Positions 25,228 to 33,186 of a stretch of 64,000 bases of DNA are shown here, in pieces. Made by a program: the position numbers and the translations under genes. The notes below the pieces were generated by a model. That model had not been told where the DNA came from. It made no database searches and was given only the letters and a program-made list of their open reading frames with translations. Position 1 is the first letter of the stretch. Every line of letters starts with the position of its first letter. Source of the DNA: an uncultured Acidobacteriia bacterium (GTDB lineage: Bacteria; Acidobacteriota; Terriglobia; Bryobacterales; Bryobacteraceae); NCBI GenBank assembly GCA_903875575.1, contig CAIQWJ010000020.1, positions 1-64,000 of the forward strand. Direction: 5' to 3'.

Positions 25228-25277
25228 ATCCCGCGACAGCTGTCGCGCGATTGGCGGTCAATGCTACGATTTCAGGC

Positions 25278-25748
25278 GTGGAAAATATTCACATCCGTCG
25301 CACCACTCTGGCCTCGCCCGACGCGGTCCGCCTCATTGCGGCACTCAATGCCGAACTGACGACGATCTATCCCGAACCCGGTGCCACGCATTTCTCGCTC
25401 AACGAAGTGCAGGTGGCACCGGGGAGCGGCGCGTTCCTCATCGCCTCTCTCGATGGCGTAGCGGTGGGCTGCGGGGCCGTGCGGAAATACGACGACACAA
25501 CCGCCGAAATCAAGCGTATGTACGTCGCGCCATCGGCCCGCGGCCAGGGCCTCGGGCGCGCCATTCTTGAAGCGCTGGAGCGCGAAGCGAAACTCATCGG
25601 CGCGACAAGAATCGTGTTGGAGACCGGGGCCCGTCTCGCATCTGCGACGAAGCTCTACGAGTCGCTGGGGTACTCGCGCATCCCGCTCTTTGGCGAATAC
25701 CTTTTGTCGTCGGACTCAAGCCTGTGTTTCGGGAAGTCACTGGCCTGA
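25278..25748 (+). CDS. GNAT family N-acetyltransferase
   Basis: The product is taken from GTG 25278 as 156 residues (VENIHIRRTTLASPDAVRL). The GNAT acetyl-CoA site is intact: AEIKRMYVAPSARGQGLGRAI with the (R/Q)xxGxG/A loop, followed by LEALEREAKLIGATRIVLETG and ATKLYESLGYSRIP. It transfers acetyl groups to an unknown amine. The frame is open further upstream but that part overlaps the ankyrin gene and does not resemble the family. Confidence 0.88.
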   Translation: MENIHIRRTTLASPDAVRLIAALNAELTTIYPEPGATHFSLNEVQVAPGSGAFLIASLDGVAVGCGAVRKYDDTTAEIKRMYVAPSARGQGLGRAILEALEREAKLIGATRIVLETGARLASATKLYESLGYSRIPLFGEYLLSSDSSLCFGKSLA

Positions 25749-25759
25749 ACGCCACGGAA

Positions 25760-26203
25760 TCAGCCGATCGCCGACCGTGTCCCTCTGGCCGCCGCCCTCT
25801 TCCGTGCATAGGTTCCGACATAGTCGAATTGGATGGAACGTGCTTTCCGGAGCCACCGGCGAAGTGCCACCGCATCAGTTGCAACGCCGTCCTGCAGGCT
25901 GATCACGGCTGCTTTGTCTTTCCCTGCCGGCCTGAGAAGTGGCTCATCGAAAAGCTGGCCGCTCCAGAACATGAGATTGACACGTCCAGATCGTACGTTG
26001 TAGCCCACAACAGGGTTCTCACCAATGAACCAGACAGGGCCCCCGTGCCAGATCCTGCACGTGGCATTGGGCAGGGCTTTATCGATCTGCGCCTGCAGTG
26101 TGTCGCATATGGCGCCCTGCGCGGGTGTCTGCAGGCGCGCGAATTCGGCGATGGCGAAGTGCCCGCCCGATTCAGATTGTGATTGCAGTACCTTCATAGT
26201 CAT
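25760..26203 (-). CDS. DUF1801 domain protein
   Basis: The 147-residue product has the DUF1801 (YdhG-like) pattern: LQAQIDKALPNATCRIWHG, PVWFIGENPVVGYNV, VNLMFWSGQLFDEPLL and a C-terminal basic tail. Family members fold like frataxin/YdhG and are small soluble proteins of unknown function. Converges with the acetyltransferase gene at its 3-prime end, 11 bases apart. Confidence 0.75.
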   Translation of the reverse strand: MTMKVLQSQSESGGHFAIAEFARLQTPAQGAICDTLQAQIDKALPNATCRIWHGGPVWFIGENPVVGYNVRSGRVNLMFWSGQLFDEPLLRPAGKDKAAVISLQDGVATDAVALRRWLRKARSIQFDYVGTYARKRAAARGTRSAIG

Positions 26204-26338
26204 TAAAATATCTGATCCGGACGAACTCCGTCGCGGGCGCGTCCCGCAGTCGCCGCGCGACTCATCAACGTCACCGGCAGACGGCGGAGTGTGATTCTGA
26301 CCGATGCCCTGCGACGCGGGAACCCCGATATGCTTTCC

Positions 26339-26656
26339 TTACCGTCTCAGCGACAGTTCGAAATGAACGCCTTCCGTCTTCTGCAGGGCGGTCAGGATGC
26401 TGGACAGGTTGGCTGCTGACGGACTGCCTTTAGGACCCAGCATGCGCATCAGACTCTTAGCTGGAATCTGAGTCTGCCTCTCGAGATCCTGAAATCCGAC
26501 GGTTGCGTTGACATAATCACGCAGAACCGACTTGCCGACTGCCAGTTCGCCGTTAATGACGCATTCAACGGCCTCGCACAGAAGAGCCTGGCGAAAACCC
26601 GTGTCGCGTTGCGCGCGGGCCCGGATGGTTTCTTTGAAGTCGTGAGTCAATGGCAT
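26339..26656 (-). CDS. HTH antitoxin-like regulator
   Basis: The 105-residue product reads MPLTHDFKETIRARAQRDTG, then FRQALLCEAVECVINGE, GKSVLRDYVNATVGFQDLER and a helix-turn-helix QTQIPAKSLMRMLGPKGSPS, NLSSILTALQKTEG. This matches a family of small regulators usually encoded as the antitoxin next to a RelE/ParE-like toxin. No partner toxin was found on either side, so it may be an orphan antitoxin or a stand-alone regulator. The 135 bases between it and the DUF1801 gene hold nothing I could identify. Confidence 0.75.
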   Translation of the reverse strand: MPLTHDFKETIRARAQRDTGFRQALLCEAVECVINGELAVGKSVLRDYVNATVGFQDLERQTQIPAKSLMRMLGPKGSPSAANLSSILTALQKTEGVHFELSLRR

Positions 26657-26744
26657 TCAAGTGTGATGGTAACAAACTTGTGACTATCCGTCCCCGGCTA
26701 CTGCTGATGCAGCGAGTATCGACATTTCTTGTTACGCTGAGGTT

Positions 26745-27080
26745 ATGGCAACGAGAAGCAAAGCCCTTCCGGCCGGGACAGCCAGGCAGCGTGTCACCAC
26801 ACCAGCGGGTTTGGCGTTCGCCGTTCGCCGTGGTCCGAAAAAGCCGCACCTGACTGCGAGTCTGGCTCCGGTTCAGCTTGCTGAGCGTGGTGGCCGCGCC
26901 GAAACGAAAGCTGAAGAGAATCTCAGGGCGGCGTATCGGAACTTCGTCGGTGCCGATTCGCACGAGCGGAAGAGCGAGGCTGGGCGAGATCTGATTCGGC
27001 ATCTCTTCGGGAAGGCTAAATTGCAGAGCACGAAGACCGGGTTAATAATAAGGAGTTATGGCAATGACCATCACGATTGA
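26745..27080 (+). CDS. Small hypothetical protein upstream of vapBC
   Basis: The 111-residue product is basic at the N-terminus (MATRSKALPAGTARQRVTTP, then FAVRRGPKKPHL) and ends with a helical stretch, ENLRAAYRNFVGADSHERKSEAGRDLIRHLFG. I do not recognise it. Its last codons overlap the first codons of the antitoxin gene, suggesting a three-gene unit with vapBC. Start and reality are moderately supported by that coupling. Confidence 0.5.
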   Translation: MATRSKALPAGTARQRVTTPAGLAFAVRRGPKKPHLTASLAPVQLAERGGRAETKAEENLRAAYRNFVGADSHERKSEAGRDLIRHLFGKAKLQSTKTGLIIRSYGNDHHD

Positions 27081-27333
27081 TCTCGAGCCACAGTTGCAGG
27101 CGGATCTCGCCCGTGAGGCCGCCACCCACGGAGTTGCGGTCGACGCCTATGCGACAAGGCTGATCGAAAATGCCGTCCGGTTTCCTGAAGGGCCCCGGTC
27201 CGAAGCTGACGTGACCCAACCCTCGCCCCGGGTGATCGAGGCCATCGAGACTCTCAAAGGGTTTGGAAAGGTTCACCGCCTCTCGCTCGGTGGCATGTCA
27301 ATCCGCGATCTCCGTGACGAGGCTCGCCCTTGA
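27064..27333 (+). CDS. VapB-like antitoxin
   Basis: The product is taken from the ATG at 27064 (89 residues); the ATG at 27058 is too close to the ribosome site aggag. MTITIDLEPQLQADLAREAA, then THGVAVDAYATRLIENAVR is a ribbon-helix-helix-like DNA-binding N-terminus. The C-terminal tail LKGFGKVHRLSLGGMSIRDLRDE is the part that would wrap the toxin. Stop and toxin start overlap in TTGA. It should bind the PIN toxin and repress the operon. Confidence 0.8.
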   Translation: MTITIDLEPQLQADLAREAATHGVAVDAYATRLIENAVRFPEGPRSEADVTQPSPRVIEAIETLKGFGKVHRLSLGGMSIRDLRDEARP

Positions 27334-27743
27334 ATCGTATTGTGGTCGATGCGTCAATAACCCTGTCCTGGTGCTTTCCCGAAGAACAGACTGCCGCGTC
27401 GATGGGTGTGCTGGACCGGTTGCAATCCGGCGAACAGGCGCTTGTTCCGGCATTCTGGGCGGTTGAAGTTCTCAACTCTCTGCTGGTGGGTGAACGAAGA
27501 GGCCGAATCATGCCGGAACTGACGACGGCGTTTCTCGGTGCACTGACAATCCTGAATCCCGCCTTCGATTACGCGACGCTGGCGCAGGTCGCTGGACCCA
27601 TTCAGATCATTTGCAGGGACCATCGGCTTACGCCATACGACGCACTATACGTCGAACTGGCACAACGGTCCGGCTGCCCGCTGGCGACTTTGGATCAAGC
27701 GCAGCGACAGGCTGCAACTGCTCTCGGAGTTCGCTGTTTATAA
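27330..27743 (+). CDS. PIN-domain toxin (VapC-type)
   Basis: TTG start at 27330, 137 residues. PIN residues are in place: VVDASITLSWCFPEEQ (first Asp), PAFWAVEVLNSLL (Glu), LTPYDALYVELAQRSGCPLATLD (third and fourth acidic residues). Unlike the pair at the left edge, this one is intact. A Mg-dependent ribonuclease that cuts RNA when freed from its antitoxin. Coupled to the antitoxin by a four-base overlap. Confidence 0.88.
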   Translation: MNRIVVDASITLSWCFPEEQTAASMGVLDRLQSGEQALVPAFWAVEVLNSLLVGERRGRIMPELTTAFLGALTILNPAFDYATLAQVAGPIQIICRDHRLTPYDALYVELAQRSGCPLATLDQAQRQAATALGVRCL

Positions 27744-27804
27744 CGTCGGCCTGCGGCTCCGAGCAACTTGGGCCAGCCAACGGCCTCGTCACTGCCGGAG
27801 TACG

Positions 27805-28237
27805 ATGAAGCTGGGCAGAAGCGTGCCCAAGTTCTTTTGGCGATACTGCGGGATCATTCAGCCGTCGTTATGTCGTTGGTGACGCTGGTTTTATTAAGCA
27901 TTTACCCCCCCTCCCGTTTTGCATCGATTGTGAGTACCCAAATCCGTGGGGACACGTCGCCGTTTGGGATGAAGGTCCGGTATTCATCTGGCTACTAGCC
28001 GCGCCTGTTTTGGCGGGACTATTCAGGCTGAGGAGAGGCTGGATCGTTCCGGTTTGCGTTGTATTCTTCCTTATTGCCACCCAGCCCTTAGGCGGTGTCG
28101 AATGGTGGTCGCTTCAAGATAACGAGGGTCCGTTCATATTGATCCTTGTCCTCCCGGTGGTAGCTGCATGCTTCTGCATTGGCCACTTGATCCGTATCAT
28201 CGCACTCTTCACGACAGGAATATGGCTTAGTCGCTGA
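27805..28237 (+). pseudogene. Probable frameshifted small membrane protein
   Basis: A good start (ggag, four bases, ATG at 27805) opens MKLGRSVPKFFWRYCGIIQP but stops after 25 codons. One base out of frame, an open reading frame with no start of its own continues: FIKHLPPLPFCIDCEYPNPW, then VFIWLLAAPVLAGLF, WIVPVCVVFFLIATQPLG and FILILVLPVVAACFCIGHLI, three likely membrane segments, to a stop at 28237. The total of 433 bases is one more than a multiple of three. A single-base slip near 27880 would join the parts into a protein of about 143 residues. Family unknown. A short protein from TTG 28010 is the alternative. Confidence 0.45.
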
Positions 28238-28577
28238 GCGTCGGTACAGCGGCGAGCGACTTTCACCAGGAAATCGGCCGCAGGCTTGTCTGGTCAATTT
28301 TCTCTCGCTTATTTCCGACAATAATGCAATGCAGCGGCGGTTGAGAGCCCGTCGGACGGCCCTGTAGATCGACGTCCACCCGAAGGCGGCTACTGTATCT
28401 CGAATGTTGTCGCAGTTCTCGGTGGCAAGCGTAATATCCCCGCCGCGAAGTCGTGCCCATTTCCAGTCACAACGATTATTCACTGATTCTAAAGCCACTT
28501 ACGCATCCGCCCTCGGTCCCGCATGTTATCTCCAAGTAGTAGGGCCGCTTACGGCCCACAACTGGGAGATCACAACA
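28238..28577. other. Gene-free stretch with a short hairpin
   Basis: No convincing gene was seen here. The hairpin gggccg-ctta-cggccc at 28542-28557 lies 20 bases ahead of the next start codon, next to the ribosome site of the exported protein, and could influence its translation. Confidence 0.4.
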
Positions 28578-29204
28578 ATGGCATTTCGCAACACACTCAT
28601 TAACGCCGCTATCCTGGCGACCACGGCAGCCCTCACGCTGCCTGCACAGCAGATTCACGTCACTGCGGACCTTCTTTCCCCGCAAACCACCGCAGCCATG
28701 TTCGGCCGCCTGCCGAAAATCTACAGCGCGGCAAACGTCTCTGTCTGCAACCAGACCAATGACCCGCTAACCGTAGCGCTCGCGCTTGCAGCCCAACAAA
28801 CCAGGCTCAAAGGCATCGTCATGCTGCCCCGCGACGCCGCACTCTCGGTCATCGCGGCCGCCCAGGGCTCCTCCGCCGGCAACAAACTCCTGCGTGGCGG
28901 CATCACCATCGTCCAAATGGCGGCCATCGCGGCGGGCTGGAGTGGCCTGAGCACCACGATGAAGAACACTTTAACCTCGGGAGCACTCGCCGGGTCGTCC
29001 GCAGTCAGCATCCTGAACACCACGATTCCTACCCATACTTATCTGGTCTTCGCCAATGAGGCGCTTCCTGATCCGCTCCAACTGGCCGCTCTCGGGTGCG
29101 CCACGGGCACGGTCATCGTCGAGACCGGGACCGGCCCCTCATCGGTGGACGTGCAGGTCAACCTGGCGGGTAGCGGTCCAGCGACCGCCCCGAAGCGCCC
29201 GTGA
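28578..29204 (+). CDS. Exported or membrane hypothetical protein
   Basis: The product from ATG 28578 has 208 residues. It starts MAFRNTLINAAILATTAALT, then LPAQQIH, a signal peptide. The rest is alanine/threonine-rich, with two weakly hydrophobic stretches (GGITIVQMAAIAAGWSGL and LAGSSAVSILNTTIP) and a beta-rich C-terminus. Family not recognised. A hairpin precedes it, and a three-copy repeat begins at its stop codon. Confidence 0.6.
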   Translation: MAFRNTLINAAILATTAALTLPAQQIHVTADLLSPQTTAAMFGRLPKIYSAANVSVCNQTNDPLTVALALAAQQTRLKGIVMLPRDAALSVIAAAQGSSAGNKLLRGGITIVQMAAIAAGWSGLSTTMKNTLTSGALAGSSAVSILNTTIPTHTYLVFANEALPDPLQLAALGCATGTVIVETGTGPSSVDVQVNLAGSGPATAPKRP

Positions 29205-29352
29205 CCGAAAATTGGGTTCGCTTTGTAAAAAAGGCTTTCGGCCGTGCCGAGACAGCGGTAAACGGAAATCGGGTCCGTTTTGCAAAAAGGCTGTCTTCGG
29301 TGTTGCCGGAACTTGAGCAGACCGAAAATTGGCTCCGTTTTGTAAAACAGCC
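29203..29352. repeat. Three-copy degenerate tandem repeat, period about 58 bp
   Basis: The core gaccgaaaattggg(t/c)tccg, then tttgtaaaa, occurs at about 29203-29236, 29260-29292 and 29320-29352. On the opposite strand it reads as the frequent junk peptide (Y/C)K(T/A)(E/D/N)PI. Such repeats are scattered through several environmental genomes (from memory). It fills the 300-base gap between the exported protein and deoA. Confidence 0.7.
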
Positions 29353-29500
29353 GGTGGGGGCCATTGCCAGATCCGGGTCCATGTGGCTGCATCTGTGGCG
29401 CTTATTTGCCCGGTTTTCCGCGCCCCTGGGCCCAAACGCCCACTCGCAAACATTTCGCGTGTTTTCAAAGGGTTATCATGTGCTACACTAGCGGGTTAAC

Positions 29501-30805
29501 ATGCGCACAGTCGACCTAATCCTGCGGAAACGCGGGGGTGAAGAACTCAGTGTGGACGAAATCCAGTTCCTTGTGAACGGATACACCACAGGCGAGATTC
29601 CGGACTACCAGATGTCTGCTTTCCTCATGGCCACGTTTTTCAGTGGCATGACTGACCGTGAACTCAGTGCACTCACCGAGTGCATGATGAACTCGGGCGA
29701 AGTGCTGACTTTGTCCGAGATCCCCGGCGTGAAGGTCGATAAACACTCGACTGGCGGCGTCGGTGACAAGACCAGCCTCATCTGCGCGCCCATCGCGGCG
29801 GCGGCAGGTGTCATCGTTCCGATGGTTTCGGGGCGAGGCCTCGGTCATACCGGCGGCACGCTCGATAAGCTGGAATCCATTCCGGGTTTCCGCACAGATC
29901 TGACCGTGGAACAGTTCCGCGCGCAGCTCGCCGCGCATGGCCTTTGCTTCATCGGCCAGACCGACGAGATTGCTCCTGCGGACAAGCAGCTTTATGCATT
30001 GCGCGACGTCACTGGTACGGTCGAGTCTATTCCGCTCATCGCTTCTTCCATCATGTCGAAGAAGATGTGCGAAGGCATTGACGCTCTCGTTCTTGATGTG
30101 AAGGTTGGCAATGGCGCTTTCATGAAGAAGCAGGTGGATGCCCGCCGCCTCGCGCAGGCGATGGTCGGCATTGGCCGCCGTCTCGATAAAAAGGTGCAGG
30201 CGCTGATCACGGATATGAATCAGCCGCTCGGCTTCGCGATCGGTAATGCGCTTGAAGTGATGGAAGTTTCGCAGACCCTTCAGAAGTCCGGTCCGGCCGA
30301 TCTGACTCGTCTGAGCCTCGAACTCGCTGCCCGCATGATTCACCTGGGCAAGAAGGCGGAGACGCTCGATGAAGCCCGCAAGATCGCCGAAGACAAGCTG
30401 ATGGATGGCTCGGCCTACGCGAAGTTCAAGGCTGTTGTGGAAGCGCAGGGCGGTAATTCGCAGGCGCTGGACCGCTTCGACCTGCTGCCGAACGCCACGG
30501 GCATGCGTGAAGTTCTCACGCCGCGCGCCGGTTTCGTCAGTGCGATCATGGCGGAAGACATTGGCCGCGCTTCCCAGATGATGGGTGCGGGCCGCGCTCG
30601 CAAGGAAGATCTGATTGATCCGGCGGTCGGCGTGATCCTGGAAGTTAAGATCGGCGAGAAAGTGGAAGCGGGCAGCGTACTGTGCCGCCTGTACTACACC
30701 AGCGAAGAGGGTCTCGAAGAAGCTGCCGAACTCGTGGAAGACGCGTTCCGGATTTCAGGCACGCGCCCGGAAGAGCGGGAACTGATTCTGGAAGTTGTGA
30801 GCTGA
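29501..30805 (+). CDS. deoA: Pyrimidine-nucleoside (thymidine) phosphorylase
   Basis: The 434-residue product is full length and carries the family signature VDKHSTGGVGDKTSL, the glycine-rich VPMVSGRGLGHTGGTLDKLE segment and SIMSKKMCEGIDALVLDVK. It splits thymidine, deoxyuridine or uridine with phosphate into base and (deoxy)ribose-1-phosphate. First gene of an operon for nucleoside import and breakdown: the permease starts four bases later, followed by purine phosphorylase, cytidine deaminase and a deaminase-like hydrolase. A weak -10 (tacact, 29484) lies just upstream. Confidence 0.96.
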   Translation: MRTVDLILRKRGGEELSVDEIQFLVNGYTTGEIPDYQMSAFLMATFFSGMTDRELSALTECMMNSGEVLTLSEIPGVKVDKHSTGGVGDKTSLICAPIAAAAGVIVPMVSGRGLGHTGGTLDKLESIPGFRTDLTVEQFRAQLAAHGLCFIGQTDEIAPADKQLYALRDVTGTVESIPLIASSIMSKKMCEGIDALVLDVKVGNGAFMKKQVDARRLAQAMVGIGRRLDKKVQALITDMNQPLGFAIGNALEVMEVSQTLQKSGPADLTRLSLELAARMIHLGKKAETLDEARKIAEDKLMDGSAYAKFKAVVEAQGGNSQALDRFDLLPNATGMREVLTPRAGFVSAIMAEDIGRASQMMGAGRARKEDLIDPAVGVILEVKIGEKVEAGSVLCRLYYTSEEGLEEAAELVEDAFRISGTRPEERELILEVVS

Positions 30806-30809
30806 TCCG

Positions 30810-32030
30810 ATGGGCCGCCTCACCGGACTCCTCGGAATCGTGGTGATACTGGCGGTCGCATGGGCCTCCTCGCGTCACAAAAGTAAGATCCAGCCAAGGG
30901 TCGTGTTCTGGGGCCTGGGGCTGCAGTTCGCGTTTGCCATTCTCGTCCTCAAGACGGACTTCGGTAAGATATTTCAATCTGTCAGTACGGCGGTAGCGGC
31001 GATGCTCAGTTATTCTGAGGCCGGTGCCGCCTTTCTTTTTGGTGACACGCTGGGCAAGTCGAGTGGATCCATGGGGACCATCTTTGCCTTCCAGGTGTTG
31101 CCGATCATCATCTTTATTGCCTCGTTCTTTTCCATCCTTTATTACCTTGGCGTAATGCAGGTGGTGGTGAAGGCTTTTGCGATCGGTATGCAGAAGATCA
31201 TGGGGGCGAGCGGCGCGGAATCTTTGAACGTCGCGGCCAGCATCTTCATGGGCCAGACGGAAGCACCCCTCACTATTCGGCCTTTCCTCGCTGGCATGAC
31301 GCAGTCGGAACTGTTCACGGTGATGGTCAGCGGCATGGCGCATGTTTCGGGCGCTGTGATGGCGGCCTACGTGATGTTTGCGCATGTGGAGATTCAGCAC
31401 CTGCTCACGGCGGTCATCATGACCGCACCGGCCACCATCATGCTGGCCAAGATCATCGAACCGGAAACCGGTACCCCTGTTACGGCGGGTAAGGTTGAGG
31501 TCAAGCTGGAAAATACCTCGGTGAATATTATCGACGCAGCGGCGCAGGGCGCGGGCGATGGCCTGCATCTGGTCCTGAATATCGCGGCAATGCTGATCGC
31601 GTTTCTGGCGCTGATCGCCATGGTCAACGGCGGGTTTAACAAGATCCATGGCATGATTGGCTGGTTTCCGGCCTCCATGCAGCAGTTGTTCGGAATCGTT
31701 TTTGCGCCCATCGCGTGGATGCTCGGTGTGCCGTGGAATGATTGTTCCGCCATCGGACAGTTGCTGGGCGAGCGCCTGGTGACCAACGAATTCATCGCGT
31801 TTATCGACCTGGGCAAGATCAAATCACAGCTCAATCCGCACTCGTTCACGATTGCGACATATGCGCTCTGCGGCTTCGCGAACTTCAGTTCGATCGCGAT
31901 CCAGTTGGGCGGCATCGGTGCCCTGGCTCCGACTCGCAAGGGCGATCTGGCCCGCATGGGCATGCGCGCCGTGATGGCGGGTACCATGGCGAACTTCATG
32001 TCTGCCTGTATCGCAGGAATGTTGATATGA
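30810..32030 (+). CDS. nupC: NupC-type concentrative nucleoside transporter
   Basis: The 406-residue membrane protein has the CNT family layout. The N-terminal helices start LLGIVVILAVAWASSRHK and VVFWGLGLQFAFAILVLKT. Conserved motifs are SIFMGQTEAPLTIRPFL, MTQSELFTVMVSGMAHVSG and GFANFSSIAIQLGGIGALAP. It brings nucleosides in with protons or sodium for the enzymes in the same operon. Its stop overlaps the punA start (ATGA). Confidence 0.95.
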   Translation: MGRLTGLLGIVVILAVAWASSRHKSKIQPRVVFWGLGLQFAFAILVLKTDFGKIFQSVSTAVAAMLSYSEAGAAFLFGDTLGKSSGSMGTIFAFQVLPIIIFIASFFSILYYLGVMQVVVKAFAIGMQKIMGASGAESLNVAASIFMGQTEAPLTIRPFLAGMTQSELFTVMVSGMAHVSGAVMAAYVMFAHVEIQHLLTAVIMTAPATIMLAKIIEPETGTPVTAGKVEVKLENTSVNIIDAAAQGAGDGLHLVLNIAAMLIAFLALIAMVNGGFNKIHGMIGWFPASMQQLFGIVFAPIAWMLGVPWNDCSAIGQLLGERLVTNEFIAFIDLGKIKSQLNPHSFTIATYALCGFANFSSIAIQLGGIGALAPTRKGDLARMGMRAVMAGTMANFMSACIAGMLI

Positions 32031-32797
32031 GTGGCGCACGCAAGGTCGGAGTGGTTCTGGGTAGCGGCCTCGGGGCCTTTGCCGATACGCTCGACAACCC
32101 CGTAGTCACCCCGTATGCCGAGATCCCCGGCTGGCCGCGTTCCACCGCTATCGGCCATGCCGGCAAACTGGTTGAGGGCAGTGTGCATGGCACCGAAGTT
32201 GTCGTGCTCGCCGGACGCGCTCACCTGTATGAAGGCTATACGGCGCAGCAGGCGGTCTTCGGCATCCGCGCGTTGAAGAAGATGGGCGTCGATTCGGTCA
32301 TCCTCACCAACGCCGCCGGCGGCGTCAACGTGAAGTTCGGCGCCGGGTCGCTGGTGCTGATCTCGGACCACATCAATCTGCTCGGTCAGAACCCGCTGAC
32401 CGGTCCGAATGACGACACGCTGGGGCCCCGCTTCCCGGATATGAGTGAGGCGTACTCGAAGTCGTATCGCGAGATCGCGCGGGCGGCAGGCAAAGAAATG
32501 GGACTCGATCTTCCCGAAGGCGTCTACGCCGCCGTACCGGGACCGAGCTATGAAACCCCCGCCGAGATTCGCTACATGCGGACCATCGGGGCTGATCTGG
32601 TCGGGATGTCAACCGTGCCGGAGACGATTGCCGCAAACCACATGGGCATGCGAGTCCTGGGGATTTCCTGCGTTACGAATGCCGCAGCCGGAGTGCTTGA
32701 TCAGAAGCTGAACCACACCGAAGTACTGGAAGTGGGCGAGCGCATGAAGGGCACCCTGATCGAACTGCTGCGACGCATCATCCCGAAACTGGTGTAG
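32027..32797 (+). CDS. punA: Purine nucleoside phosphorylase (trimeric type)
   Basis: The start at ATG 32027 overlaps the nupC stop and gives 256 residues. Hallmarks are VVLGSGLGAFADTL (phosphate loop), VLAGRAHLYEGY, LTNAAGGVN, DHINLLGQNPLTGPND, VPGPSYETPAEIRY and VGMSTVPETIAANHMGM. It cleaves (deoxy)inosine and guanosine to the base and sugar-1-phosphate. The N-terminus is slightly short compared with relatives, missing a helix before KVGVVLGSGLG. Confidence 0.95.
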   Translation: MSGARKVGVVLGSGLGAFADTLDNPVVTPYAEIPGWPRSTAIGHAGKLVEGSVHGTEVVVLAGRAHLYEGYTAQQAVFGIRALKKMGVDSVILTNAAGGVNVKFGAGSLVLISDHINLLGQNPLTGPNDDTLGPRFPDMSEAYSKSYREIARAAGKEMGLDLPEGVYAAVPGPSYETPAEIRYMRTIGADLVGMSTVPETIAANHMGMRVLGISCVTNAAAGVLDQKLNHTEVLEVGERMKGTLIELLRRIIPKLV

Positions 32798-32799
32798 CC

Positions 32800-33186
32800 A
32801 TGCAGGATCCCCTGATTGCAGCAGCCATCGCCGTGCGCGAGAATGCACACGCGACCTTTTCGAATTTCAAAGTCGGTGCCGCGGTACAGGACGAGTCGGG
32901 TCGGATCTACACCGGCTGCAACGTCGAGAATGCCACTTACGGCCTGACGGTCTGCGCGGAGCGGGTCGCTATTTTCAAGGCGATCTCCGAAGGCGCGCGC
33001 AAGTTCACTCGGGTCGCAGTCGTTGCCGATACGGAGAGCCTGACGCCCCCGTGTGGTGCCTGCCGCCAGATCCTGTGGGAGTTCTGTGGCGACGTGGAGA
33101 TCGTACTCTCCAATCTGGCTGGCAAAACAGAAACGCTGAAACTGGGTACGCTGTTCCCGAGGGCCTTTGATGCTTCGTTCCTTTAG
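32800..33186 (+). CDS. cdd: Cytidine deaminase
   Basis: The 128-residue product has the zinc-deaminase motifs: GCNVENATYGLTVCAERVAI (catalytic Glu next to the Cys) and LTPPCGACRQILWEF (the two zinc cysteines), plus FKVGAAVQDESGRIYTG. It turns cytidine and deoxycytidine into uridine and deoxyuridine, feeding deoA. It starts 2 bases after punA and ends inside the start of the next gene. Confidence 0.96.
   Translation: MQDPLIAAAIAVRENAHATFSNFKVGAAVQDESGRIYTGCNVENATYGLTVCAERVAIFKAISEGARKFTRVAVVADTESLTPPCGACRQILWEFCGDVEIVLSNLAGKTETLKLGTLFPRAFDASFL

Noticed and set aside
25053-25277. N-terminal extension of the GNAT protein
   Set aside because: Overlaps the ankyrin gene in another frame; basic low-complexity sequence without family match.
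29203-29352. CRISPR-like array
   Set aside because: Three degenerate units with related, not unique, intervening sequence and no cas genes; an interspersed repeat fits better.
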